A stretch of DNA of 64,000 bases from Bacteroidota bacterium (GTDB taxonomy: Bacteria; Bacteroidota; Bacteroidia; UBA4408). A program made the position numbers and the translations under genes. Under the pieces are notes generated by a model. That model made no database searches. It saw nothing but the letters and a program-made list of their open reading frames with translations, and was not told the origin of the DNA. Numbering within the stretch: the stretch's first letter is position 1; each line of letters starts with the position of its first letter. The stretch covers positions 1,848,001 to 1,912,000 of the forward strand of contig JADKHO010000001.1 of assembly GCA_016721765.1 (NCBI GenBank), in the 5' to 3' direction. Shown here one piece after another: positions 8,487 to 17,099 of this stretch.

Positions 8487-8601
8487 AAAAAAAGTAGAAT
8501 TATATTTTAATAAAAGCTATAGAAAACGATAATACAGCAAATTTAAACCAATTGAATCAACTGATTTTTAGCCTCAGACCAAGCTTCCTTTAATTTAAAA
8601 A

Positions 8602-10989
8602 TTAGCCTAGTATTATTTCATCAAAATTCTTATCCACCCGTATTTTTACCACACCCACTGCAAAATTTTTCTTGCTTAATTTATGAAAACGCCCATCAAT
8701 CATAAAGCCGCTGCAGTGAAAAGGTAATCCGTGAAAAATTATTTTGTAATGCGAGTAGGTGGTCGAGAAATCTCCGCTTATGGTTTGACGAAACACCAAA
8801 TTATTTCGACTTCCATTTATCATGAACTTGGTAACAGAATATTTTCCATGTTTGTAACCATAGTTATCGCCGGCATCTTCGTACAACACACTCTCCGTTA
8901 ATTCAGGAGAAAAATAAACATGCAGCGTAAGTTCCGAAAGTTCAAATTCACCCACATATTGCATTTTTGGGTAATTGGGAATTACCGCACCGGCCTTAAT
9001 AAATATAGGCATCTTGTCGATTGGCGCCTTTGCGGTAATTTCCTTGCCGCCATGATACACAGTATCGTCCCATTGATAATACCAGGTTCCTTTTGGCAGA
9101 TATACTTTTCGTTTATCGGCAAATTGCTCCAACACCGGGCATACCAATAAGTGGTCGCCAAATCCAAATTCATCCATGCGATTATGTGTATGCACATCGT
9201 GCTGATCTAAATAGCACAAGGGACGAATCATCGGCGTGCCTTCGGTTGCATGTTGCCAAAAGGTAGTATAAATGTAGGGCAGTAAATGATAACGCAGTTG
9301 AATAAATTTGCGGTTTATGAATTCATATTTTGAACCAAACACCCAGGGCGCCTGCTCAAAAGTCGTTTCATTACCGGCCGAATGGGTTCTGAAAAAAGGA
9401 TGAAAAACAGCAAGCTGAATCCAACGCGTATACAACTCCGCATCCGGCTCACCAATAAATCCGCCAATATCCGATCCTGCAAAAGAAATTCCTGAAACAC
9501 TTAATCGCTGCATTTGCACATTCGCAATCCACAAATGTTCCCAAGTAGCCTGGTTATCACCTGTCCAAACAGATGAATAGCGCTGTGCTCCGCTAAACAA
9601 TGACCGTGTAATTACAAACGGACGATGCGGCATCAGAAATTTTTTAATTCCCGCATGTGTGGCACGTGCCATCTGCATTCCATATACATTATGCGCTTTA
9701 CGATGGCTGCAAGGATTTCCATCATAATCGTGACGTACGTCTTCCGGAAAGGTTCCAATTTCAAATACCGCAGGTTCATTCATATCGTTCCACACACCTC
9801 GCACACCTGATTCAACAAGACCTTCAAAAAGTTCGGCCCACCATTCGCGCACAGCGGGTTTAGTGAAATCGGGAAAAGCACATTTGCCCGGCCAAACATC
9901 TCCAATCATTAAAGCTCCATCAGCACGCTTGCAAAAAAAATCTTTCGCAATTGCTTGTTGATATACCGGATAATCATTGTCGACTTTTATGCCCGGATCA
10001 ATTATTACAATGGTCTTGAAACCCTCGTCTGCAAGCTCTTTCACCATGCGTTTTGGATCCGGAAAATAATTTTTATTCCAAGTAAAACAGCGAAAGCCAT
10101 CCATGTAATCTATGTCGAGATAAATGGCATCGCATGGAATTTTGCGTGTACGAAATTCCTGAGTAATTTCTTTCACTTTGCTTTCGGGAAAATAGCTCCA
10201 TTTGCATTGATGATAGCCTAGAGACCAAAGTGGCGGTAATTCAGGTTTTCCGGTAAGGGAAGCATAATTTTTTACCACTTCCATCAACTCCGGTCCGTAA
10301 ATAAAATAGTAATTCATTTCCCCCCCACGCGACCAAAAACTCACCGTTTCATTTTGTTCTTTTCCGAAATCAAATATTGTCCGATACGAATTATCAAAAA
10401 ATATTCCATAGCCTATACCATGGTGCAATCCCATGTAAAATGGCACATTCTTATAAAGAGGGTCCTGATCTTTTTTAAAACCATACACATCTGCACCATA
10501 ATTTTCGAGGCGCTTTCCGCGAAGGTTAAACTCGGTTGGTTTATCGCCCATGCCATAAAAACTTTCTCCTTCTTGAATTTTTTTACTGCAATACACAATT
10601 TTTCCACCCTTCCACAAATAATGCTGCCAGTGGAATCCAAGCTCATCATCCAAAATTAAATTGCTGTCGTTGTCAAACATTTTTATTTTGCAATCACTTT
10701 TATTTATCTGACAAGTAATGCACGATGTTATGATTTCAAAACAGTCCTCATACTCTACAAAATCAAGGCTTATGATGTTATCTTGAATGTTTTCTTGAAC
10801 GGCATAAGAAAAATCTTTTTCAAAGAATCCATCCGCAGCATAACGGAATCTAATTATTTTGTCGGATTGAACTCTGATTTCCAAAATGGTTTCGGTAGTA
10901 TCAAAATAAAAATAATTACCGTGTTTGCGATGGTTTTTGATTATATCCGGAAAGTACTTTATAGAATATTTGTCGGTTTTAGGTTGCAT
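8602..10989 (-). CDS. Alpha-glucosidase, glycoside hydrolase family 31
   Basis: 795 residues, full length for GH31. The nucleophile motif WNDMNEP has D402, and the acid/base lies in WTGDN (D478), followed by GSDIGGF. An N-terminal beta-sandwich precedes the barrel and beta-rich domains follow it. No signal peptide, so probably cytoplasmic, releasing glucose from the non-reducing ends of alpha-glucans. It diverges from the GT4 gene, with starts about 100 nt apart, and the block GH31-GT4-GH57 suggests glycogen or maltodextrin metabolism. Substrate specificity cannot be read directly. Confidence 0.95.
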   Translation of the reverse strand: MQPKTDKYSIKYFPDIIKNHRKHGNYFYFDTTETILEIRVQSDKIIRFRYAADGFFEKDFSYAVQENIQDNIISLDFVEYEDCFEIITSCITCQINKSDCKIKMFDNDSNLILDDELGFHWQHYLWKGGKIVYCSKKIQEGESFYGMGDKPTEFNLRGKRLENYGADVYGFKKDQDPLYKNVPFYMGLHHGIGYGIFFDNSYRTIFDFGKEQNETVSFWSRGGEMNYYFIYGPELMEVVKNYASLTGKPELPPLWSLGYHQCKWSYFPESKVKEITQEFRTRKIPCDAIYLDIDYMDGFRCFTWNKNYFPDPKRMVKELADEGFKTIVIIDPGIKVDNDYPVYQQAIAKDFFCKRADGALMIGDVWPGKCAFPDFTKPAVREWWAELFEGLVESGVRGVWNDMNEPAVFEIGTFPEDVRHDYDGNPCSHRKAHNVYGMQMARATHAGIKKFLMPHRPFVITRSLFSGAQRYSSVWTGDNQATWEHLWIANVQMQRLSVSGISFAGSDIGGFIGEPDAELYTRWIQLAVFHPFFRTHSAGNETTFEQAPWVFGSKYEFINRKFIQLRYHLLPYIYTTFWQHATEGTPMIRPLCYLDQHDVHTHNRMDEFGFGDHLLVCPVLEQFADKRKVYLPKGTWYYQWDDTVYHGGKEITAKAPIDKMPIFIKAGAVIPNYPKMQYVGEFELSELTLHVYFSPELTESVLYEDAGDNYGYKHGKYSVTKFMINGSRNNLVFRQTISGDFSTTYSHYKIIFHGLPFHCSGFMIDGRFHKLSKKNFAVGVVKIRVDKNFDEIILG

Positions 10990-11018
10990 TTAAAATCAGA
11001 AATTAATTTTTAAATTTG
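10984..11018 (+). promoter_or_regulatory. Bacteroidota promoter for the GT4 gene
   Basis: TAAATTTG at 11011-11018 is a perfect -7 box, with TTGC at 10984-10987 23 nt upstream. The box ends on the GTG at 11018, so that GTG cannot be a translated start if this promoter is used; it supports the TTG start at 11096. The -33 box lies inside the start of the divergent GH31 gene. Confidence 0.55.
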
Positions 11019-11095
11019 TGGAAATTAATGAAAGCAAGCCTGCAAAAATAATTTTTTATATTAGATATCAAACTTACTCGTACAAGATAACACAA

Positions 11096-12370
11096 TTGAA
11101 AACAAAACCGAAGGTATTAATGTTCGGATGGGAATTTCCTCCGGTAATAAATGGCGGACTGGGTGTTGCCTGTCTCGGCCTCTGCAAAGCCATGGCTCCC
11201 ATGGTTAACCTCAAAATGGTAATACCAAAAAGCACCCCCGATTATGATGTAAATTACATGGAGCTAATCGGATTAAATTCCATCGACATCAACAAACTCA
11301 AAAAGGAAAGCAAAAGGAAATATTACAAACGCTTTTCAAAGCCAAATTATTTCAATATTTCACTCACTCCCTATATTAATTTTGCCGGTGAGGAAGCCAT
11401 TAATAAAATTCAATATGAAGTGCACAACAGCGATTTGCAAAATTTCGAAATCGATGAGCTGTATGGTGGAGACGTAATTCGTAAAGTACTGGAGTTTTCT
11501 AAAATTAGTGTAAAGCTCGCAGCAACCAAAGAATTCGATATTATTCATGCGCATGATTGGATGACCTTTTTACCTGGCATGGAAATAAAAGCCGCAACCG
11601 GTAAGCCATTGGTATTGCATGTGCACTCGCTCGAATACGACCGCAGTGGACCGGAAAACAAAAGTTGGGTATATCAACTCGAGAAAAGAGCTATGGAATA
11701 TGCTGATGCAATAATTCCTGTAAGTCGCTACACCGGTTCCATAATTGAAAATAATTACGGAATCTCAAGAGATAAAATATTTCCTGTACACAATGGTATT
11801 GAAGCAGTAAATCATTCAAAATTAAAGCGCATTACTTCCGAAAAGATTGTAATTTTCTTTGGAAGACTGACTATGCAAAAGGGTCCTGAATATTATTTTG
11901 AGGCTGCAAAGAAAGTTTTAAAACACTATCCAAACGTACGATTTGTAATGGCCGGCACCGGTGAGTTAATGCGTGGAATTATGGAAAGAGCTGCAGAAGC
12001 GCGTATCGGTAATAAATTTCATACCACCGGATTTTTAACAAAGGATAAAGTAAACGATTTACTAGCAGTGGCCGATGTATATTGCATGCCCAGCGTTTCT
12101 GAGCCCTTTGGACTAAGTGTAGTGGAAGCTGTTCAGTATGGAGTACCAACCATCATGAGCAAGCAATCCGGTGCATCTGAAGTGATTCATGGCTCTTTAA
12201 AAATGGATTTTTGGGAAGTTGATAAATTGGCAAGTTATATTATTTCTTTACTGGAGTATCCCACCTTGCGCAAGGAATTAGTAGACGAAGCATTTATTGA
12301 TCTTAAAAAAATCAGCTGGACCACCACCGCAAAACAAGTGTTAAAGGTGTACAATCAATTATTAAAATAA
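11096..12370 (+). CDS. Glycosyltransferase family 4, glycogen-synthase-like
   Basis: 424 residues from TTG 11096; the frame is open from GTG 11018, but a -7 box covers that GTG and the family begins near KVLMFGWEFPP. The N-terminal half has the glycine loop NGGLGVA of GT-B glucosyltransferases that use a nucleotide sugar. The C-terminal half has FFGRLTMQKGPEYYFEAA and the EX7E motif EPFGLSVVE. It is followed by a GH57 gene on the same strand, a pairing common for Bacteroidota alpha-glucan synthesis. Cytoplasmic. ADP- or UDP-glucose is the probable donor, inferred from context. No Shine-Dalgarno is visible at either start. Confidence 0.9.
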   Translation: MKTKPKVLMFGWEFPPVINGGLGVACLGLCKAMAPMVNLKMVIPKSTPDYDVNYMELIGLNSIDINKLKKESKRKYYKRFSKPNYFNISLTPYINFAGEEAINKIQYEVHNSDLQNFEIDELYGGDVIRKVLEFSKISVKLAATKEFDIIHAHDWMTFLPGMEIKAATGKPLVLHVHSLEYDRSGPENKSWVYQLEKRAMEYADAIIPVSRYTGSIIENNYGISRDKIFPVHNGIEAVNHSKLKRITSEKIVIFFGRLTMQKGPEYYFEAAKKVLKHYPNVRFVMAGTGELMRGIMERAAEARIGNKFHTTGFLTKDKVNDLLAVADVYCMPSVSEPFGLSVVEAVQYGVPTIMSKQSGASEVIHGSLKMDFWEVDKLASYIISLLEYPTLRKELVDEAFIDLKKISWTTTAKQVLKVYNQLLK

Positions 12371-12400
12371 TTTCTAAGCTATTAAAACCAAAGAGCATCA

Positions 12401-12490
12401 AAAATCAAAAATCTAACATCTAATATCTAACAACTAACGTCTAACGTCTAACATCTAATATCTCAATACTCAATAATCATCTCTCAATAC
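12401..12490 (+). repeat. Degenerate TCTAAC-type tandem repeat
   Basis: About nine imperfect units of 9-10 nt, such as ATCTAACATC, TAATATCTAA, CAACTAACGT, CTAACGTCTA and CTCAATACTC, fill nearly the whole gap between the GT4 and GH57 genes. Low complexity and T/A/C-only on the plus strand apart from rare G. No ORF or hairpin. Confidence 0.7.
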
Positions 12491-12497
12491 TAAAAAT

Positions 12498-14063
12498 ATG
12501 CCTTCAATTTGCTTTTATTTCCAGGTTCACCAGCCCTTTCGTTTAAGAGAATATACTTTCTTTGATATCGGACATGACCATTATTATGAGGATGAAAAAC
12601 TCAATCGAGAGGTAATGAATAAAGTGGCTGATAAATGCTACATCCCAACAAATACCATGATGTTGGAACTCATTAAAAAGCACAAAGGAAAGTTTCGGAT
12701 TTCCTATTCCATCAGCGGTACTGCAATGGAGCAATTCGAAAAATATCGGCCGGATGTGCTGAAATCATTTGTGGAACTGTCTAAAACAGGTTGCGTTGAA
12801 TTTCTTAGCGAAACTTATTATCACTCGCTCAGCTATATTTACGATAAAGTGGAGTTCAAAAGACAAGTCGAAAAACACCGTGAATTGATTAAGAAATATT
12901 TTAATCAGACCCCAAAAGTTTTCCGTAATACCGAATTAATATATAACAATGAAATAGCTAAAACTATTGAGGATATGGGTTACACCGCTATCTTGTGCGA
13001 AGGTGTGGACCGCCTCTTAAAAGATCGCTCTCCTAATTTTATTTACAGGGCTCCCAATTGTCACAAAATAAAATCCTTACTAAAAAATTACCGACTCAGT
13101 GATGATATTGCATTTCGATTCAGTGATCCCAATTGGTCAGAACAACCTTTAACTGCTCCTAAATTTGCGGATTGGGTTCACTCGGTTGCCGGAGTTGGAG
13201 AGGTAATTAATTTATTTATGGATTACGAAACCTTTGGTGAACATCAATGGGCTTCATCGGGTATTTTTGATTTTTTGAAACACCTTCCGGACGAAATTTT
13301 AAAGCATAAGGATTTTAATTTTAAAACACCAAGTGAAGTGGCAGCAACCTATCCGATTCGTGATGATTACGATGCGCACCACCTAATTTCATGGGCCGAT
13401 ACAGAAAGAGATTTATCTGCTTGGTTAGGAAATTCTTTACAAAATGAATCCATCGAGCGCATTTATTCCTTCAAAGAAAAAGTATTTGCAACCGGTCGTC
13501 AAGATATAATTGATACTTGGGCAAAACTTTTAACCAGCGATCATTTTTATTACATGTCTACTAAATACTGGGCAGATGGCGATGTACATAAATATTTTAG
13601 TCCCTATCAGTCTCCTTATGATGCGTACATATTTTACATGAATGCATTAACCGATATGGAATATGTTTTAAATGAAATTAATAAACTTCCTAAGTCCACA
13701 CAAAAAGCAAAATCAATTTCAGTGCAGGAACTGGAAATTAATGCACTTACAGCCACCCCCGTAAACAAAGAGAAGCTTTCCACCAAGTTACAAGTAGAAG
13801 TCACTAAAAAACCTTCACTGTCAAAGGATATTTTAGCTGCAATAGAACCAAGCAACAATCCGTCTACCATTAAGGAAGACGTTTTGAAAAAGGTTAAATC
13901 ACTCGCTAAAAAAATGGTTGCAACAAAACCAAAATCAACAAAGAAAGCACCCATTAAGAAACCCATAGCAAAATCCACTGCGAAGGCGAAAGTGGCTAAA
14001 ACAAAGATTGCGGTGATTGAAAAAAAGAAGTCAGCGAAGGTAGCACCAAAGAAAAAGGCTTAA
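12498..14063 (+). CDS. Glycoside hydrolase family 57 with lysine-rich C-terminal tail
   Basis: 521 residues. GH57 motifs are in order: HQPFR (11-15), a middle ETYYHSL (105-111), the nucleophile Glu in FRNTELIY (E146) and the acid/base Asp in MDYETFGEHQW (D242). These enzymes are alpha-amylases, amylopullulanases or 4-alpha-glucanotransferases. After the catalytic part, roughly residues 395-521 become low complexity, ending in a Lys/Ala/Pro-rich run (AKSTAKAKVAKTKIAVIEKK) like histone H1 or Bacteroidota DNA-binding tails. No signal peptide, so cytoplasmic. Pairs with the GT4 gene upstream. Confidence 0.93.
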   Translation: MPSICFYFQVHQPFRLREYTFFDIGHDHYYEDEKLNREVMNKVADKCYIPTNTMMLELIKKHKGKFRISYSISGTAMEQFEKYRPDVLKSFVELSKTGCVEFLSETYYHSLSYIYDKVEFKRQVEKHRELIKKYFNQTPKVFRNTELIYNNEIAKTIEDMGYTAILCEGVDRLLKDRSPNFIYRAPNCHKIKSLLKNYRLSDDIAFRFSDPNWSEQPLTAPKFADWVHSVAGVGEVINLFMDYETFGEHQWASSGIFDFLKHLPDEILKHKDFNFKTPSEVAATYPIRDDYDAHHLISWADTERDLSAWLGNSLQNESIERIYSFKEKVFATGRQDIIDTWAKLLTSDHFYYMSTKYWADGDVHKYFSPYQSPYDAYIFYMNALTDMEYVLNEINKLPKSTQKAKSISVQELEINALTATPVNKEKLSTKLQVEVTKKPSLSKDILAAIEPSNNPSTIKEDVLKKVKSLAKKMVATKPKSTKKAPIKKPIAKSTAKAKVAKTKIAVIEKKKSAKVAPKKKA

Positions 14064-14080
14064 GCATTAATTCTATATCA

Positions 14081-14112
14081 AAAAAAGCTGTGAAAAACTC
14101 ACAGCTTTTTTT
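14081..14112 (+). terminator. Rho-independent terminator after GH57
   Basis: AAAAAAGCTGTGA, a 5-nt loop, then TCACAGCTTTTTTT. A 13-bp stem flanked by A and T runs, so it may also work in reverse for the mpl transcript. Confidence 0.9.
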
Positions 14113-14297
14113 GTGTCTGAAAATTCCTCAGTATTGTTTGCAACTCTCAAAACAATGTTCAATTCACTATTTTATATGCTCTTTTCCGACACTAAGCATA
14201 GTTTGCAATTGCGCTTATGCTTATAATTTTGAAACGAAAATAATTACACTCTGCGAGTATGTAAATACACCCAACTATTTACAAATACATTAAGTTT

Positions 14298-15662
14298 TTA
14301 TTTCACCAATTCCTCCCCTAAAACCTTAAAATCAATCCCGTCAAAATTCCCTGAACTCATCATCAGCAAATTTTTATTTTTCCAGTTTATGGCTTTTAAA
14401 TCCTTTAATAGTTCAAGGGAATTGGTATACACTTTAATGTTGTTGCCACCAAAGGCAGCATGCACTTGCTCAATCGAAATGGGTTTTAATTTTTTATGCG
14501 CAATAGTGTGCGGATTAAAATACACAAAGGCTTTGTCTGCCGCATGCATGGCTCCATCATATTGCTTTAAAAAATCTTCATTCAAACTGCTAAAGGTGTG
14601 CAATTCCATGCATGCAATTAAATCGCGATTAGGAAACTGCTGTTTAACGGCGGCTGTAGTTGCTTTTAATTTAGATGGCGAATGTGCAAAATCTTTATAA
14701 ACGACTGTGTTTTCATTTTGAGCTACTAGTTCTAGCCGCTTGCTTGCACCTTTAAAGGAAGAAATGGCTTCATAGAATTTTGCATCGTTAACACCCACTT
14801 CATTGCATGCCAAACGTGCAGCAGTTAAATTCAAGAGGTTGTGCTCTCCAAAAATTTTCAATTTGCAATCGGCAAGTGGTGCTTTACAAATAAGTGTCGT
14901 GGTACCATTTTCAATTTTATATTCCGGAATGCTGTATGCATGTTTCTGAATGTCGCTTCGTGCTGAAAGGCCTATTTTATTTACCTCAGCATCATTTTCA
15001 CAATAAATGAGCGAACCATTTTTCGAAATAAAATCGGTGAAAATTTTAAATTGCTCCACATACATTTCAAATGTGGGAAAAACATTGATGTGGTCCCAAG
15101 CTATTCCGCTGATGATTGCAATGTCAGGGAAATACAAATGAAATTTTGGCCTTCTGTCGATGGGCGATGACAGATATTCATCCCCTTCAATCACTGCAAT
15201 TTTAACTTCTTTGCTCAATTTTACCATGGTTTCGAATCCTTCGAGCTGAGCGCCCACCATGTAATCGCAGTCAATTTGATGAAAGTTCAACACATGTAAA
15301 ATCATGGAGGTGATAGTCGTTTTGCCGTGACTACCTCCAATAACAATGCGTGTTTTATCTTTTGTTTGCTCGTAAATATATTCCGGATACGAAAAAATTT
15401 TGAGCCCTAATTCTTGAGCGCGCAACAATTCAGGATTATCGGCACGCGCATGCATTCCAAGGATAATGGCTTCCATCGAATCGTTCAGTTTACCGGGAAA
15501 CCAGCCTATTTCGGTTGGTAATAAGTTGTACTTTTCTAACCTGCTTTTAGAGGGTTCCAAAATTTCGTCATCTGAGCCGCTCACGGCAAAACCTTTTTTG
15601 TGCAGGGCAATGGCTAGGTTATGCATCGCACTGCCGCCAATGGCTATAAAATGTACTTTCAT
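14298..15662 (-). CDS. mpl: UDP-N-acetylmuramate:tripeptide ligase
   Basis: 454 residues, Mur ligase fold. The N-terminal domain begins with HFIAIGGSAMHNLA, the ATP loop is GGSHGKTT near residue 110, and EGDEYLSSPIDRRPKF is the Mpl-type centre rather than the MurC form. Mpl joins recycled L-Ala-gamma-D-Glu-meso-DAP to UDP-MurNAc in cytoplasmic peptidoglycan recycling. No other recycling gene is adjacent. It diverges from the metallo-hydrolase gene with closely spaced promoters. Confidence 0.93.
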   Translation of the reverse strand: MKVHFIAIGGSAMHNLAIALHKKGFAVSGSDDEILEPSKSRLEKYNLLPTEIGWFPGKLNDSMEAIILGMHARADNPELLRAQELGLKIFSYPEYIYEQTKDKTRIVIGGSHGKTTITSMILHVLNFHQIDCDYMVGAQLEGFETMVKLSKEVKIAVIEGDEYLSSPIDRRPKFHLYFPDIAIISGIAWDHINVFPTFEMYVEQFKIFTDFISKNGSLIYCENDAEVNKIGLSARSDIQKHAYSIPEYKIENGTTTLICKAPLADCKLKIFGEHNLLNLTAARLACNEVGVNDAKFYEAISSFKGASKRLELVAQNENTVVYKDFAHSPSKLKATTAAVKQQFPNRDLIACMELHTFSSLNEDFLKQYDGAMHAADKAFVYFNPHTIAHKKLKPISIEQVHAAFGGNNIKVYTNSLELLKDLKAINWKNKNLLMMSSGNFDGIDFKVLGEELVK

Positions 15663-15684
15663 ATGTTAAAATAAAAACTGTTTT

Positions 15685-15692
15685 CAAAAGTA
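15685..15692 (-). promoter_or_regulatory. -7 box for mpl
   Basis: On the minus strand this reads TACTTTTG, a perfect TAnnTTTG. It lies 23 nt upstream of the mpl start, and only 6 bp from the plus-strand -7 box of the next gene. The -33 box is weak. Confidence 0.5.
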
Positions 15693-15698
15693 TAATTT

Positions 15699-15706
15699 TA
15701 AATTTG
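15699..15706 (+). promoter_or_regulatory. -7 box for the metallo-hydrolase gene
   Basis: TAAATTTG, a perfect TAnnTTTG, 54 nt before ATG 15761. It is back to back with the mpl -7 box, so polymerase may occupy only one direction at a time. The -33 box is weak. Confidence 0.45.
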
Positions 15707-15760
15707 TGACTCAGTGCAAAACTTGCAGAGTTAAGAACACTTTTAAGTGAATTAAAAAAT

Positions 15761-16603
15761 ATGAAACTTCATACCATCAATACCGGAAATTTTAAACTCG
15801 ACGGAGGTGCCATGTTTGGCGTGGTTCCTAAAAGTATCTGGAACAAAACCAACCCTGCGGATGATAAAAATTTATGCTCCTGGGCTATGCGCTGTTTGCT
15901 CATCGAAGAAGGCAATAAATTGATTTTAATCGATAACGGAATTGGCAACAAACAAGATGTAAAATTCTTTAGCCATTTTGATTTGCATGGTGAGGATAGT
16001 CTTGAAAAATCTTTAAATCAATTAGGGTTTTCTAGTGATGATATAACAGATATGTTTCTTACACATTTGCATTTCGATCATTGTGGAGGCAGCATAAAAT
16101 TTAATTCAGATAAAAGCGGCTTCGTGCCGGCTTTTAAAAATGCAACGTATTGGAGTAATGCTGAACATTGGGAATGGGCCACAAAACCTAATCCGCGTGA
16201 AAAGGCATCTTTTTTAAAAGAAAATATTTTGCCTATTCAGGAATCCGGTCAATTGAAATTTACCGCAGAGGGAGCTGAATTATTTCCTTTTTTAAAAGTA
16301 ATGTATACACGCGGACATACGGATGCCATGATGATTCCGCATATTCAGTATAAGGATAGAACAATTGTTTTTATGGCCGATTTATTACCCAGCACCGGAC
16401 ATATTCCCTTGGCTTACGTGATGGGATATGACACGCGTCCGCTTATAACACTCAGCGAAAAGGAAAAATTTATGAATGAAGCAGCCGAAAAAAATTATGT
16501 GCTCTTCTTAGAGCATGATAATTACAATGAATGCTGCACCGTGCAACAAACTGAAAAAGGAGTGAGGCTTAAAGAATGCTTTTCCTTAAAAGAAATTCTA
16601 TAA
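15761..16603 (+). CDS. MBL-fold metallo-hydrolase
   Basis: 280 residues. The metal-binding THLHFDH motif (H102, H104, D106, H107) is complete, and further ligands are likely in RGHTD, MADLLPS and LEHDN. No signal peptide. It resembles the quorum-quenching lactonase/ glyoxalase II-like branch of metallo-beta-lactamase folds in which a di-zinc centre hydrolyses esters or thioesters. The substrate cannot be told. A small conserved gene follows 46 nt downstream on the same strand. Confidence 0.88.
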   Translation: MKLHTINTGNFKLDGGAMFGVVPKSIWNKTNPADDKNLCSWAMRCLLIEEGNKLILIDNGIGNKQDVKFFSHFDLHGEDSLEKSLNQLGFSSDDITDMFLTHLHFDHCGGSIKFNSDKSGFVPAFKNATYWSNAEHWEWATKPNPREKASFLKENILPIQESGQLKFTAEGAELFPFLKVMYTRGHTDAMMIPHIQYKDRTIVFMADLLPSTGHIPLAYVMGYDTRPLITLSEKEKFMNEAAEKNYVLFLEHDNYNECCTVQQTEKGVRLKECFSLKEIL

Positions 16604-16649
16604 TTCAAGTTCGTCTTTGTACTTACTACTAAAATCTTTGTACTAAAAA

Positions 16650-16895
16650 ATGCGCATCATAGCCGAAGTTCCACACCCAGCCTGCAAAATATCTGTCTTT
16701 TACATGAACCAAAAATACATCGTAAAATTCGAAAAAGGCAATTGCGAGCAAAGCTATAAAATCAGTGAACTCGATTATGTCATCACCGGAATAGAAGACA
16801 TTAAAAAAGTAATAAACGATTCTTTCATCACCTCCGTTTTATTGCGCTTTACGCAGATGGAGTTGGATATAAAATCAGCCTTAAAAGAATTTTAA
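16650..16895 (+). CDS. Small conserved hypothetical protein
   Basis: 81 residues, soluble, no signal peptide. It starts with MRIIAEVPHPACKISVF, then alternating strands and two helices (KKVINDSFITSVLLRFTQME). It looks like a compact alpha/beta protein of a type often found as an uncharacterised Bacteroidota family. Downstream of the metallo-hydrolase and possibly in its transcript. Function not recognised. Confidence 0.7.
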   Translation: MRIIAEVPHPACKISVFYMNQKYIVKFEKGNCEQSYKISELDYVITGIEDIKKVINDSFITSVLLRFTQMELDIKSALKEF

Positions 16896-16925
16896 TAAGA
16901 GAGATTGATTTAGCATAACGAAATC

Positions 16926-16966
16926 AAATCCGCCAAAATCATAATCATCCGCGTCATCCGTGTTCT
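16926..16966 (+). repeat. 41-nt intergenic repeat, copy 2
   Basis: Starts 30 nt after the stop of the 81-residue gene. Matches the copy at 19933 at 35 of 41 positions without a gap, sharing AAATCATAAT, ATCCGCGTCATC and GTTCT. Same orientation as the other two copies. Confidence 0.7.
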
Positions 16967-17099
16967 CTTTCTCAACACAAATAAAAATATTGGCTTATTT
17001 TAAAGAACACCGAACTGCAGAATGTACTTAGCAAATATGTGCATTTCAGTATTAAATAATAGCATCGGCTTCAAAGGGCTAGCTAACACTCAAGCAGTA

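Noticed and set aside
12401..12490. Possible CRISPR array
   Set aside because: Units are only 9-10 nt and imperfect, there are no regular spacers and no cas genes in the window.
13634..13978. 114-residue frame opposite the GH57 tail
   Set aside because: Produced by the low-complexity lysine codons on the other strand.
14090..14293. 67-residue frame after GH57
   Set aside because: Starts inside the terminator hairpin and has no recognisable features or start signal.
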